Origin: Halobaculum saliterrae
Lineage (GTDB): Archaea > Halobacteriota > Halobacteria > Halobacteriales > Haloferacaceae
Reading direction: 5' to 3'
Assembly: GCF_009831625.1 (NCBI RefSeq)
Contig: NZ_WUUS01000001.1
Coordinates: 21,277 to 62,147 of the forward strand
DNA length: 40,871 nucleotides
The notes under the pieces are model-generated. The model did not search any database. It was not told where the DNA came from and worked only from the letters and a program-made list of their open reading frames with translations. A program made the position numbers and the translations under genes. This document shows positions 8,308-17,759 of the stretch, piece after piece (the stretch's first letter is position 1; each line of letters opens with the position of its first letter).

Positions 8308-9198
8308 CTATCCGAACTTCCCGGTGATGTAGTCCTCGACGCGCTCGGAGTCGGGATTCTCGAAGATCTTGTCGGTATCGTCGAACTCGACCAGCTCGCC
8401 GCCGGTGAGGAACACCGCGGTCTTGTCGGAGATCCGGGCCGCCTGCTGCATGTTGTGGGTGACGATGACGACCGTGTACTCCTCGGCGAGGTCGTCGATG
8501 AGGTCCTCGATCTTCGAGGTCGCCACCGGGTCCAACGCCGAGGCGGGCTCGTCCATCAGGATGACCTCCGGGTCGGGCGCGATCGCCCGGGCGATACAGA
8601 GGCGCTGCTGTTGGCCGCCCGAGAGGTCGAGCCCGGACTCGTCGAGTTGGTCCTTCACCTCGTCCCACAGCGCCGCGCGCTTGAGCGACTCCTCGACGAT
8701 CTCGTCGTAGTCGCCGTCGGCGCCCTGGATCTCCAGGCCGTACGCGACGTTGTCGTAGATCGACTTGGGGAACGGGTTCGGCTTCTGGAACACCATCCCG
8801 ACGCGACGGCGGAGCGCGACCGGGTCCACGTCGTCGTCGTAGACGTTCTTCCCGCGCAGGAGGAGGTCGCCCTCGACGCGCGCGGCGTCGATCATGTCGT
8901 TCATCCGGTTGATACACCGGAGGAACGTCGACTTGCCGCAGCCCGAGGGACCGATCATCGCGGTGACGCGGTTCTCCGGGATGTCCATCGTGATGTCGTT
9001 GAGCGCGCGGTCGTCGTTGTAGTAGACGCTCACGTCGCGCGCCTCGACGAGTGTCCCCGCCTCCCGCGTGTAGTCGCTGTCGTTCACGCTCTCGCTCACG
9101 TCCGTCTGTATGGCCATCTCCGTCGACGGGTCCTCCGTCGTCGCTTCCCCCCCGTCGGGCTCGATTCCGTCGTCCGCCTGTCCGTGTCCGTCAGTCAT
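8308..9198 (-). CDS. pstB: Phosphate ABC transporter ATP-binding protein PstB
   Basis: This 296-aa protein is a PstB ATPase: Walker [10 protein letters not shown], signature [14 protein letters not shown], Walker [14 protein letters not shown], and the PstB-typical [12 protein letters not shown] after Walker A. An N-terminal extension of about 40 acidic residues precedes the ABC domain (starting near [13 protein letters not shown]), common in haloarchaea. It powers import through PstC/PstA at the membrane. It is the last gene of pstS-C-A-B, starting 9 nt after the pstA stop. Confidence 0.97.
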   Translation of the reverse strand: MTDGHGQADDGIEPDGGEATTEDPSTEMAIQTDVSESVNDSDYTREAGTLVEARDVSVYYNDDRALNDITMDIPENRVTAMIGPSGCGKSTFLRCINRMNDMIDAARVEGDLLLRGKNVYDDDVDPVALRRRVGMVFQKPNPFPKSIYDNVAYGLEIQGADGDYDEIVEESLKRAALWDEVKDQLDESGLDLSGGQQQRLCIARAIAPDPEVILMDEPASALDPVATSKIEDLIDDLAEEYTVVIVTHNMQQAARISDKTAVFLTGGELVEFDDTDKIFENPDSERVEDYITGKFG

Positions 9199-9207
9199 GA
9201 TTGTGGA

Positions 9208-10863
9208 TTACTGCTCACTCTGATACCTGTTTCGCAGGACGATCGCGATCGAGTTCATCGCCAACAGGACGCTCACGAGCACCACGACGCCCGCGGGGAC
9301 GGCCTTGGTGTAGAAGTCCTCGCTGGCGAACAGGCTCGACCACGCGAACACCTGTAGCGGCATGGCGCTCACCTTCGAGGTGAAGCCGGTGGGCAGCGAG
9401 AACAGGACGCTCGGCGCCCCGATCATGATGAGCGGGGCGGTCTCGCCGATCGCCCGGCCGAGCGCGAGGATCGTCCCGGTGAGGATCCCCGGAAACGCCC
9501 GCGGGAGCACGACGCGCCGGACGGTCTGCCACTTCGTCGCCCCCATCCCGTAGGACGCCTGCCGCATCTCGTTGGGGACGCTCCGGATCGCCTCCCGCGA
9601 GGAGATGATGACGATCGGGAGGATGAGCAGCGCGAGCGTCGCGCCGCCGATGAGAACGGTCCCCGTCGACCGTCCGAGGTACGTGACGAACACGCCCAGG
9701 CCGAGCAGCCCGTACACGACCGAGGGCACGCCGGCGAGGTTGGAGATGTTCACGTCGATGATCCGCGTGAATCGGTTGTCGGGGGCGTACTCCTCGAGGT
9801 ACACCGCCGCGCCGACGCCGAGCGGGAACGACAGGAGCGCGACCGTGACCATCAGTAGGATGGACCCGCCGATCGCAGGGTACAGTCCGGCGTCGACGGC
9901 GGTTCGGCTGTGCGCGCTCGTGAGGAACTGCCAGTCGACCCACGACTGCGGCCCGGCGAACCCGAGGGCGCCGACGGCGACCTCGCCGACGAGGGCCCCC
10001 CCGATGACGACCGCGGGGACGAGCAGCCCGATCCGTCGCTCCGGCCGCGAGACCGCGGTGCCCGCCGCGTACGTCGCCGTCGGAACGACGGCGACCGAGG
10101 CGAGCACCACCGCGGGGACCGAGGTGACGCCGAACGCGGGACCGACCGCGCCGGCGGCGCCGATCGCAGCCAGCGCGCCGACCCCCGCAAACAGTCCGGC
10201 ACGCCGGTCCCGAACTCGGGCGGCGTACACGCCGACGAGGGCAGCGACGCCGAGTCCGAGCGTCGCGGTGAGGGACATCCAGCCCAGCGGAACCGTCGGG
10301 AGCGACTGGATCAACGCGGGCACTCCGGGCACGATCGTGGGAAGTCCCGCAACCGCGCCGACGGGGCCCGGGACGCCGAGCAGCGAGACGTAGAACGCGA
10401 GCGTCGTCGCGCCCGCCCGGGTGAAGAACGGGATCCGCCGTGCCCGCCGTTGCAGCGCGAGCACGAGGGCGAACGGCAGCGCCAGCGCGACCGCGTACGC
10501 GAGGAAGACGAACGGCGAGAGGATGTCGACGAAGATCATCCCGACGCCGCCGGCGAACATGAGCGTCACGACGGTCATCCCGACCGTCGTGGCCCCGAAG
10601 CGGAGCGCGTCCGTGTCGCGTCGATAGAGGTACGCGCCGACGCCGAGCGTCGGGAGGACGAGCGTGAGGAGGAACGTGAGGTGCCAGCCCGGGTCGGCGG
10701 TGAGCGGCTGGATGGCGTCGTTGGCGACGTACACCAGCAGGGCGCCGAGCACGACGATCCCGAACAGCGTCGCCGCCAGCAGGACGTATCGGAAGACCGT
10801 CCCGACGGTCTTGCTCACCGTTCCGAAGCTCTCGATGTCGCCGGAGCGTGTGTCGGTCGCCAT
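9208..10863 (-). CDS. pstA: Phosphate ABC transporter permease PstA, long form
   Basis: This 551-aa membrane protein has the PstA permease domain in its second half; the EAA-type loop includes MGATKWQTVRRVVLPRAFPGILTG. About 270 extra residues precede it with some six to eight further hydrophobic segments, nearly twice the bacterial PstA length. Long PstA proteins are known in haloarchaea, but the role of the extra membrane module is not established. Only 1 nt separates its start from the pstC stop, and pstB follows after 9 nt, so all are one transcript. It partners with PstC to form the phosphate channel. Confidence 0.94.
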   Translation of the reverse strand: MATDTRSGDIESFGTVSKTVGTVFRYVLLAATLFGIVVLGALLVYVANDAIQPLTADPGWHLTFLLTLVLPTLGVGAYLYRRDTDALRFGATTVGMTVVTLMFAGGVGMIFVDILSPFVFLAYAVALALPFALVLALQRRARRIPFFTRAGATTLAFYVSLLGVPGPVGAVAGLPTIVPGVPALIQSLPTVPLGWMSLTATLGLGVAALVGVYAARVRDRRAGLFAGVGALAAIGAAGAVGPAFGVTSVPAVVLASVAVVPTATYAAGTAVSRPERRIGLLVPAVVIGGALVGEVAVGALGFAGPQSWVDWQFLTSAHSRTAVDAGLYPAIGGSILLMVTVALLSFPLGVGAAVYLEEYAPDNRFTRIIDVNISNLAGVPSVVYGLLGLGVFVTYLGRSTGTVLIGGATLALLILPIVIISSREAIRSVPNEMRQASYGMGATKWQTVRRVVLPRAFPGILTGTILALGRAIGETAPLIMIGAPSVLFSLPTGFTSKVSAMPLQVFAWSSLFASEDFYTKAVPAGVVVLVSVLLAMNSIAIVLRNRYQSEQ

Positions 10864-10864
10864 C

Positions 10865-11824
10865 TCAGTACTCCTCGCGGTACCGCTGTGCGATCAGGTC
10901 GCTGATGACGTTCATGACGAGGGTGATGACGAACAGCGTCAGCCCGATGGCGAAGAGGCTCCGGTACGCGAGCCCGCCGCCCGTGATGTCGCCCAACAAC
11001 AGTTGGACCATCGCCGCGGTCATCGGGAGCGCTCCCTCCTGATACGCCGTCGGATCGATGGGGTTCAGGAACTGCGCCTGCGACCCGGCGGCGATGGTGA
11101 CGGCCATCGTCTCGCCGATGGCCCGCGAGAGCGCGAGGATGAACGACGAGAAGATGCCCGACAGCGCCGCCGGGACGACGATCCCGGTCGACACGTCGAA
11201 CTTGGTCGCGCCCATCCCGTAGCCGGCCTGTCGGAGATCGTCGGGCACCGCGGACATCGCGTCCTCGCTGATCGACGCGACCATCGGGATGATCATGATG
11301 CCGACGACGATGCTGGCCGACAGGAGATTGAACGTCCCCGTCCCCGGGAGCACCGTCTGGATCACGGGGGTGATGTAGATGAGCGCGAAGAAGCCGTAGA
11401 CGACCGTCGGGATGCCGGCCAGTACCTCCAGCGCCGGTTTCAGGAACGCCCGGTGGCGCGGCGCGGCGTACTCGCTGAGGTAGATGGCGGTCGCGACCCC
11501 CAGCGGGAGCGCGATGATCGCCGAGCCGATCGTGATCATCAGCGTCGCGGAGACGAGCGCGAGCACGCCGAAGCGACGATTGCCGATCTCCCAGGTCGTC
11601 CCGGTGAGGAAGTCCACGATCGAGGCCGTCGGCCCCTCGATGCCCATCAGCGGCGCGGTGATCGAGAAGAACTTGGCCGCCTCGGTGACGAGGAGGACGA
11701 CGATGCTCACCGTGGTAACGATCGAGAGCACCGCACACACGAAGAAGAACGACCGCGTCAGGAGTTCTTCGGGGGAGTTCTGCGTGTCCCGGGTGAGGTC
11801 GTCCACGATGTCATCGGTGCTCAT
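10865..11824 (-). CDS. pstC: Phosphate ABC transporter permease PstC
   Basis: This 319-aa permease has about six membrane segments and the binding-protein-dependent transport loop near YGMGATKFDVSTGIVVPAAL. Residues such as VYGFFALIYITP are typical of PstC. The length fits the family. It lies between pstS and pstA; the 69-nt gap after the pstS stop contains no obvious strong promoter, so read-through from pstS is likely. Confidence 0.95.
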   Translation of the reverse strand: MSTDDIVDDLTRDTQNSPEELLTRSFFFVCAVLSIVTTVSIVVLLVTEAAKFFSITAPLMGIEGPTASIVDFLTGTTWEIGNRRFGVLALVSATLMITIGSAIIALPLGVATAIYLSEYAAPRHRAFLKPALEVLAGIPTVVYGFFALIYITPVIQTVLPGTGTFNLLSASIVVGIMIIPMVASISEDAMSAVPDDLRQAGYGMGATKFDVSTGIVVPAALSGIFSSFILALSRAIGETMAVTIAAGSQAQFLNPIDPTAYQEGALPMTAAMVQLLLGDITGGGLAYRSLFAIGLTLFVITLVMNVISDLIAQRYREEY

Positions 11825-11893
11825 TCGAGTTGTGGGTTGTATGGGGTAGTGAAAAATTTCTCCGTTCGTGCGTCCGTGGCCTCGGTGACAGGT

Positions 11894-12913
11894 TTAGGCG
11901 TTGGCTTCCTCGATCGCCGTCTCCAGCTTCTCCATCTGCTCCGCCTGCTGGTCGTCGGTGAGCGGGACGTAGCCGACGTCGTTGGCGACGACCTCCTGAT
12001 CGGTCGTGTTCTCGACGAAGTACCGGGCGAACTCCGCGACGTGCTCCTCGGCGAGCGAGGACTTCGCGGGATAGGTGAACAGCGGGCGCGCCAGCGGCGT
12101 GTACTCGCCGGACTTGGCCGTCTCCAGCGACGGCTCGACGGGGCCGTCGCCGTCGTCGATGGCGACCGCCTTCACCGAGTCGCTGTTCTGGCTGTAGTAG
12201 GCGAATCCGAGGTAGCCCATGGCGAACTCCGAGCCCTGGACGCCCTGCATGATGGTGCGGTCCTGCTCGGTCGCGGAGTAGTCCTGGCGGTGGCCCGGAC
12301 CCTCCTCGCCGATGATCGCCTCGATGAAGTAGTCGTAGGTGCCCGAGGCGTCGGAGGGACCGTACAGCTCGATCTCCTCGTCGGGCCAGTCCGAGTTGAC
12401 GTCGCTCCACGTCTCCGGCTGGGCCTCGGCCGACCAGATCGTCTGTAGCTCCTCGACGGTGATCGAGTCGAGGAAGTCGGCGTCGTTGTTGACGATGACC
12501 GTCAGGGCGTCGGTCGCGACCGTCAGTTCGACGGGCTCGACGCCGTTGTCCTCACACTGCTGCATCTCCTCCTCCTTGATCGGCCGGGAGGCGTTGTTGA
12601 AGTCCGTCTCGCCGGGACAGAAGAAGTTCGCGAACCCGCCACCCGACCCCGTCGACTGGACGTTGATGTTCACCTCGGAGTGTTCCTGCTGGAACGTCTC
12701 GGCGAACGCCGTCGCCAGCGGGAACACCGTCGAGGAGCCCGCGATGTCGACCGTTCCCGAGAGCTGGTCCGAGCCGCCGCCCGAACCGCCATCGGAGCCG
12801 CCGGAACCGCCCGAGTTCGGGTTGCTCGTACAGCCGGCCAGCCCGAGGACGCCCGCCGTTCCCGCAGCAGTCACGAACGCACGCCGCGTCGCGGATTCGG
12901 AGTTATCCGTCAT
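11894..12913 (-). CDS. pstS: Phosphate-binding lipoprotein PstS
   Basis: This 339-aa product has a Tat lipoprotein signal (TRRAF, then lipobox LAGC), a Gly/Ser linker (about 35-50), and a PstS-type binding domain starting SGTVDIAGSSTVFPL, with the phosphate-binding loop SGTYDYFIEAI further on. It captures phosphate outside the membrane for PstCAB. I chose ATG 12913; an adjacent in-frame GTG at 12916 is an alternative. AT-rich promoter elements lie upstream in the region shared with the divergent AbrB-PhoU regulator. Confidence 0.96.
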   Translation of the reverse strand: MTDNSESATRRAFVTAAGTAGVLGLAGCTSNPNSGGSGGSDGGSGGGSDQLSGTVDIAGSSTVFPLATAFAETFQQEHSEVNINVQSTGSGGGFANFFCPGETDFNNASRPIKEEEMQQCEDNGVEPVELTVATDALTVIVNNDADFLDSITVEELQTIWSAEAQPETWSDVNSDWPDEEIELYGPSDASGTYDYFIEAIIGEEGPGHRQDYSATEQDRTIMQGVQGSEFAMGYLGFAYYSQNSDSVKAVAIDDGDGPVEPSLETAKSGEYTPLARPLFTYPAKSSLAEEHVAEFARYFVENTTDQEVVANDVGYVPLTDDQQAEQMEKLETAIEEANA

Positions 12914-13196
12914 CACCCGATCGGAACCGCGAGATACGTAAGTACCCTACTATGAGAAATATATAGAGATACTGTGAGAACGTGTGTGTAGCTCCTCGGG
13001 TCGGGAGAATATCCCTTGGAACCCATAAAGAGCCGCTCTGGTCGGCCAATTCGGATTAATAGTCAGACCCATATTCTATCGAGACCACGAATCAACGTCC
13101 CATAACCGCCGGGATCTGCCGGTGATCGGCGTGTGATTTCAACCAATATATAGAACACCGGTGGATTTAATTCGGCGACGGACCCACGCTCCCACG
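12914..13196. promoter_or_regulatory. Divergent promoter region between pstS and the AbrB-PhoU regulator
   Basis: These 283 bp are clearly AT-richer than their surroundings. The 10-mer AATATATAGA occurs at 12958-12967 and again at 13145-13154, each about 45-50 nt from the start codon of the gene it faces. Closer TATA-like elements also exist: TTACGTA about 25 nt before pstS, and GATTTAAT (13164-13171) about 27-30 nt before the regulator. This suggests two promoters, or promoter plus operator, per direction. Phosphate-responsive control is inference from the flanking genes. Confidence 0.6.
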
Positions 13197-14258
13197 ATGG
13201 TCGAGACACGGAAGGTGCAGGTGACCGGCGGGTCGACGTACACCGTGTCCATTCCGAAGGAGTGGGCGACGGACAACGGCGTGAGCGCGGGCACCGAGGT
13301 CGAGTTCTACCCGGAGGGCGACTCCCTGTTCCTCACCCCGGTGAGCGAGGAGGGGCGCACCGAGGGAACGCTCGACATCGGCGAACTGGAGGGAGACCAG
13401 CTCACGCGGGCGGTGATGACCATGTACGTCTCCGGCTTCGACATCATCGCGTTGGAGTCTCCCCGGATCACCAACGACCAGCGACGCACCATCCGCGACT
13501 CCGTCCAGAGCCTCGTCGGGCTGGAGGTACTGGAGGAGACGCGCGACCGCGTCGTCATCCGCGACCTGCTCGACTCCTCGGAGCTGTCGATCCACAACGC
13601 GGTGACGCGGATGCGGCTCATCGCCGTCTCCATGCTGGAGGACGCAGTGGACGCGCTCACCACCGGCGACGAGGACATGGCGATGGACGTGATCCAGCGC
13701 GACGACGACGTCGACCGCCTGTACATGGTCGTCTCGCGTATCTTCCGGTCGACGCTGCGGACCCCCAAGGCCGCCGAGGACATCGGCCTCTCGCGGGAGG
13801 TCTGCTTCGACTACCACTCCAGCGCGCGCCAGCTCGAGCGCGTCGCCGACCACGCGACGAAGATCGCTCACCTCACCCTGGAACTGCTCGGCAGCGAGGC
13901 GGCCGACGCCGTGGGCGGCGAGGTCCCCGCGCCGGAGAACGGCGTCGACGAGGTGCTCCCGGCGGAGTTCAAGGAGGCGCTGCAGACGCTCGACGAGGAC
14001 GCGCGCGAGGTCGTCGACCGCGCGATGGAGGCGCTGTTCGCCGACGACAGCGTCGAGGCGACGGAGTTGGCGAACGAGGCTCGCGGCGCCGTGCTCGGCG
14101 TCGACCAGCGCGCCCGAGAGATCGACGAGCTACTCAGGGAGCTCGACCCCGCCCGGGCGCAGCTGCTCGGACTCATCGTCGACTCGGTGTCGCGGTCGGC
14201 CGACTACGGCGGCAACATCGCCGAGACCGCCCTCCAGAAGGCGGCGCCGACGCCGTAG
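13197..14258 (+). CDS. AbrB-PhoU fusion regulator, divergent from pstS
   Basis: From ATG 13197 the 353-aa product starts with an AbrB/MazE-type swapped-hairpin DNA-binding domain (VETRKVQVTGGSTYTVSIPK, about 1-50). Two PhoU helical repeats follow (about 120-215 and 255-350); FDYHSSARQLERVADHATKIA is the best PhoU signature. The combination implies a DNA-binding phosphate regulator, probably of the adjacent pst operon, as opposed to the transporter-contacting PhoU at 6304-6975. The open frame extends 12 codons upstream, but ATG 13197 gives a conventional AbrB start and fits a TATA element at 13164-13171. The domain fusion is common in haloarchaea. Confidence 0.88.
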   Translation: MVETRKVQVTGGSTYTVSIPKEWATDNGVSAGTEVEFYPEGDSLFLTPVSEEGRTEGTLDIGELEGDQLTRAVMTMYVSGFDIIALESPRITNDQRRTIRDSVQSLVGLEVLEETRDRVVIRDLLDSSELSIHNAVTRMRLIAVSMLEDAVDALTTGDEDMAMDVIQRDDDVDRLYMVVSRIFRSTLRTPKAAEDIGLSREVCFDYHSSARQLERVADHATKIAHLTLELLGSEAADAVGGEVPAPENGVDEVLPAEFKEALQTLDEDAREVVDRAMEALFADDSVEATELANEARGAVLGVDQRAREIDELLRELDPARAQLLGLIVDSVSRSADYGGNIAETALQKAAPTP

Positions 14259-14346
14259 CGCGGCGCACGTCGCCGTCGGCCAGCGCGGCCACGAGCGCGT
14301 CCCTTCCGTCACCGAACGGTTCCGCTCGTTCCCTCTCGACGCCCCG

Positions 14347-16314
14347 TTATCGCTCGTAGCCGGCGAGCGCGTCGAACACGTCGTCGCCGTCGGCGATCGC
14401 CTCGCGAAGCCCCCGCACGCCCGGCTTGTCGGCGCGCGCGGGGTTCGCGTGGACGCGAACCGGCTCGGTCCCCAGCGAGACGAAGCCCGTGTTCAGCCGC
14501 TCGGCCGTCGCTCGCAGCCCCAAGCCCACGTCCGCGTCGCCAGCGAGCACGCGCCGCGCGGGCGACTCGTGGGCGCGTACCGCGCGGTCGAAGCCGTCGA
14601 TCGCCTCGGTCACCTCCCGGCGGGTCGTCCCGCGCTCGTCGGCCAGGTCCGCGAGCGCGTTCGAGAGCGTCGTCCGGAGGCCGGCGTTCGAGTCCCGGTT
14701 GACGAACCGGAGGTCCCGGTCCACCAGATCCGTCAGGCCCGTCACCTCGTCCGGGTTGCCGGCGGGGACGATCAGTCCCCACTCGCGGGTCCACTCGCCG
14801 ACGGGTTCCGTCGGAACCGGGTCGTCGTCCCCGGTCGGGTCGGGCGACGCGACCGGATCGCGACCGGGCTCGCCGGCGACGACCGCGGCGTCGGGGACGC
14901 CGTCGCGGAGGCGACGCAGCCCCTCCCACGAGCCGAGCGCGAGGTGCCGCGGACGGTCGACGCGGTCGAGCAGCCGGGAGAGCGCGGGGTCGTCCTCGCC
15001 GACGGCGAACAGCGTCGGCGCGCGCACGTCCGGCGAGAACAGTTGCACCTCGACGGACTCGCCCGCGGCGAGGTACTCCGTGTCCGGGTCGACGACGACG
15101 ACGCCGTCGGCCTCGACGAGGCTCGTCGTCGCGCCCGACCCCTTGTCGACGGGGTAGACGAGCGTCTCGCCGCCGGCTCCGCCGGGTTCACCGTCTCCGG
15201 TCGGGCGTGCCGGTCCGCTTTCCACGAGGCCGGCCGGCATGAGCCGCATCCGTCCCTCCGAGTAGCGCTCCTCGACGGCCATCCGGCCGCTCACGGTGGC
15301 GGTCCGCGGCTCCGGCTTCCCGGCCGCCTCGCGCACCGCGGGGGCGACGAAGGTGCGGAAGATCGTCAGCGCGGAGACGGGATATCCCGGGAGGCCGACG
15401 TAGGCGGAGTCGCCCACCCGACCCACGAGCATCGGCTTGCCGGGCTTGACCGAGACGCCGTGGAGCAGGAGGTCGCCACGCTCCTCGATCACCCGGTAGA
15501 TCACGTCGACCGCCGAGGCGGAGGTCGAACCCGACGAGAGGACGAGGTCGCACTCCTCGCTGGCCTCGACGAGCAGGCGCTCCATCTCGTCGTAGTCGTC
15601 GCCGGCGTGGGGGTACAGCACGGCCTCGCCGCCGGCCTCCTCGACGCCCGCGGCGATCGTGTAGCTGTTCACGTCGTAGATCTGGCCGCGCTCGCTGTGC
15701 AGGTCGTCGCCGGGCCGGACGAGTTCGTCGCCGGTGGAGACGATGCCGACGGTCGGCGTTCCCCGGACGGGCACCTCGTCGACGCCCAGCGCGGACAGCA
15801 GGCCGATCTCGCGGGGCGTGATCTCCGTCCCCGGGCCGAGCGCGCGGCCGCCGGCGGCGATGTCCGCGCCGGCGAACATGACGTGGTCGCCGGGGGCGAC
15901 GGACGTGCGGATCTCGATCGTGTCGCCGCCTTCGATCTCGGTGGTTCGCTCGACCATCACGACCGCGTCGGCGCCGTCGGGCATCACCGCGCCCGTGGAG
16001 ATCTCCGCACAGGTGCCCGACTCGACGGTCACGTCGGGCTCGGCGCCGGCGTGGACCGCGCCGACCAGCTCCAGCGTGGCCGGGTCGGCCTCGTCGGCGC
16101 CGAAGGTGTCGCGCGCGCGGACCGCGTAGCCGTCCATCGATCCCCGGTCGAACCCCGGCACGTCCAACTCGGCGTCGATCCGCTCGGCGAGCACGCGGCC
16201 GCGCGCCTCCCGTAGCGGGACGGTTTCCGGCTCCGGCGACAGGTCCAGCGACTCGATGGCCTCGTGAGCCTCCTCGGGCTCCGCGAGGTCGCGGAACTCG
16301 CGTCGGTCGCTCAT
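14347..16314 (-). CDS. moeA: MoeA molybdopterin molybdenumtransferase fused to a PBP-like domain
   Basis: This 655-aa protein has a full MoeA part (about 1-410): VPGFDRGSMDGYAVRARDTF, STGDELV, the GSTSASAVDV segment and PGYPVSALTIF. MoeA inserts molybdate into adenylylated molybdopterin. The C-terminal about 230 residues resemble a periplasmic-binding-protein-like (molybdate/LysR-effector type) domain, with SNAGLRTTLSNALADLADER and ADVGLGLRATAERL. Such MoeA-PBP fusions are known in archaea. Its ATG overlaps the stop of the upstream moeA by 4 nt (16311-16314), so both are translated from one message. An acidic linker separates the halves. Confidence 0.92.
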   Translation of the reverse strand: MSDRREFRDLAEPEEAHEAIESLDLSPEPETVPLREARGRVLAERIDAELDVPGFDRGSMDGYAVRARDTFGADEADPATLELVGAVHAGAEPDVTVESGTCAEISTGAVMPDGADAVVMVERTTEIEGGDTIEIRTSVAPGDHVMFAGADIAAGGRALGPGTEITPREIGLLSALGVDEVPVRGTPTVGIVSTGDELVRPGDDLHSERGQIYDVNSYTIAAGVEEAGGEAVLYPHAGDDYDEMERLLVEASEECDLVLSSGSTSASAVDVIYRVIEERGDLLLHGVSVKPGKPMLVGRVGDSAYVGLPGYPVSALTIFRTFVAPAVREAAGKPEPRTATVSGRMAVEERYSEGRMRLMPAGLVESGPARPTGDGEPGGAGGETLVYPVDKGSGATTSLVEADGVVVVDPDTEYLAAGESVEVQLFSPDVRAPTLFAVGEDDPALSRLLDRVDRPRHLALGSWEGLRRLRDGVPDAAVVAGEPGRDPVASPDPTGDDDPVPTEPVGEWTREWGLIVPAGNPDEVTGLTDLVDRDLRFVNRDSNAGLRTTLSNALADLADERGTTRREVTEAIDGFDRAVRAHESPARRVLAGDADVGLGLRATAERLNTGFVSLGTEPVRVHANPARADKPGVRGLREAIADGDDVFDALAGYER

Positions 16315-17600
16315 TCGTTCACCTCCCACAGCTGGACGTCGACGACCTCGCCGGCGTCGAGTCCCTCGCGGGACTCGGGGACGACGACCCACCCGTCGGC
16401 GAGCGCGACCGACGAGAGCATCCCGGAGCCGGACGCACGCGTCGGCGTCGCCTCGACGGCGGGCTCGTTGACGCCGTCCGCATCGTCGCCGCCACCGTGG
16501 CCGCCGTCCCCGTCACCGGCCCCCCCGCCGTCGTCGCCCGGCTGGTCCAGTTTCACCCGCGCGAACGTCCGCACGCCGGGCTCGGAGGAGACCTTCCGGG
16601 TCAGCGTCGCCCGACGCGTCGGGTGCGGATCGTGCGGGAGCGAGCCGATCTCGCGTATCACGGGGCGCAGGAACTGCACGGCGTTGACGATGCACGCGAC
16701 GGGGTACCCGGGAAGCATGATCACCGGCGTCTCCTCGACGACCCCGAGCGCGACGGGGTGCCCCGGCTTGAGGGCGACGCCGTGGACCAGCACCTCGCCG
16801 ATCTCGTCGATCACCTCGGGGATCAGGTCCCGCTCGCCGACGGAGGAGCCGCCGGTGGTGACGACCACGTCGTGGTCGAGGTCGCGCTCGACCGCCTCCC
16901 GGAGGGCGTCCTCGTCGTCGGTGACGATGTCGCGGTAGGTGGCGTCCGCCCCCCAGCGCTCGGCGAGCCGGGAGACGGTGAGGCCGTTCGTCTCGATCAC
17001 CTCCCCGGGGTCAGGATCGGCCTGCACCAGCTCCTCGCCGGTCGGGATCACCGAGACGCGGGGGCGCGCCGCGACCGCCACCTCGTCGATGCCGACGGAC
17101 TTCAGGAGGCCGAGATCGGACGGTCGGAGGCGATGCGGCGGCTCGTACAGCGTCTGCCCCTCGGCGACATCCTCGCCCGTCGGGCCGACGTTCTCGCCCT
17201 CGGCGACGGCGTCGAACACCTCGACTTCGTCGCCGATCTCGGTGACCTGCTCGATCTTGACCACCGCGTCCGCGCCCGGCGGCAACTCGCTCCCGGTGTG
17301 GACGCGGACCGCCCCCTCCGGGCCGACCTCCCCCTCCTCGGCGAACAGCACCGACGGCGAGCGGTCGGAGCCCCCGAACGTGTCCGCCGCGCGGACGGCC
17401 CACCCGTCCATCGCGGCGCGGTCGTACCCCGGTACCGGCGTCGGCGCCGTCGTCGCGTCCGCGACGGCCCGGCCGTCTGCGGCCGTCAGCGGCACCGTCT
17501 CCGTCCGGCCGTGCGGGGCGGCCGTCGCGAGCAGGCGCTCGCGCGCGTCGGCGACCCGGGTCCGGTCCTTGAACCCGGCGCGTGTCCGGTCGTGACTCAT
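16311..17600 (-). CDS. moeA: MoeA molybdopterin molybdenumtransferase
   Basis: This 429-aa protein is a standard-length MoeA: VPGYDRAAMDGWAVRAADTF, IPTGEELV, TTGGSSVGERDLI and LPGYPVACIVNAVQF. It has a Gly/Asp-rich insertion near residue 365-385 in the C-terminal beta domain. It is the first gene of a two-moeA operon, overlapping the downstream moeA by 4 nt. Paired MoeA proteins in archaea may serve different metals (molybdenum and tungsten) or different steps; which applies cannot be told from sequence. The likely consumer in this window is the sulfite-oxidase-like enzyme at 3569-5056. Confidence 0.93.
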   Translation of the reverse strand: MSHDRTRAGFKDRTRVADARERLLATAAPHGRTETVPLTAADGRAVADATTAPTPVPGYDRAAMDGWAVRAADTFGGSDRSPSVLFAEEGEVGPEGAVRVHTGSELPPGADAVVKIEQVTEIGDEVEVFDAVAEGENVGPTGEDVAEGQTLYEPPHRLRPSDLGLLKSVGIDEVAVAARPRVSVIPTGEELVQADPDPGEVIETNGLTVSRLAERWGADATYRDIVTDDEDALREAVERDLDHDVVVTTGGSSVGERDLIPEVIDEIGEVLVHGVALKPGHPVALGVVEETPVIMLPGYPVACIVNAVQFLRPVIREIGSLPHDPHPTRRATLTRKVSSEPGVRTFARVKLDQPGDDGGGAGDGDGGHGGGDDADGVNEPAVEATPTRASGSGMLSSVALADGWVVVPESREGLDAGEVVDVQLWEVNE

Positions 17601-17713
17601 ACGGGACCCTTGCGCGTCCGGAGTGAAAAGGCCGCCAGTCGACGGACCGTCCCCGGCGGCCGAGGGCGAGCCCTCTCCGCGTCGAGATGGGTGCTCGCGG
17701 ACGGGCGAGATCG

Positions 17714-17759
17714 AGTTCCCGCGTCCGCGTCGCGATCAGTTCCCGCGTCCGCGTCGCGA
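17714..17759. repeat. Two tandem copies of a 22-nt GC-rich repeat (24-nt period)
   Basis: The segment beginning AGTTCCCGCGTCCGCGTCGC occurs at 17714 and again at 17738. The second copy covers the last codons of the small hypothetical gene, and that gene's stop codon (17736-17738) falls at the junction between the two copies. Confidence 0.8.

Noticed and set aside
10664-12448. 594-residue forward frame antisense to pstC and pstS
   Set aside because: Arg/Asp-rich low-complexity product, a shadow of two well-identified genes.
14449-16215. 588-residue forward frame antisense to moeA
   Set aside because: Same GC3 shadow effect; the minus strand has full MoeA motifs.
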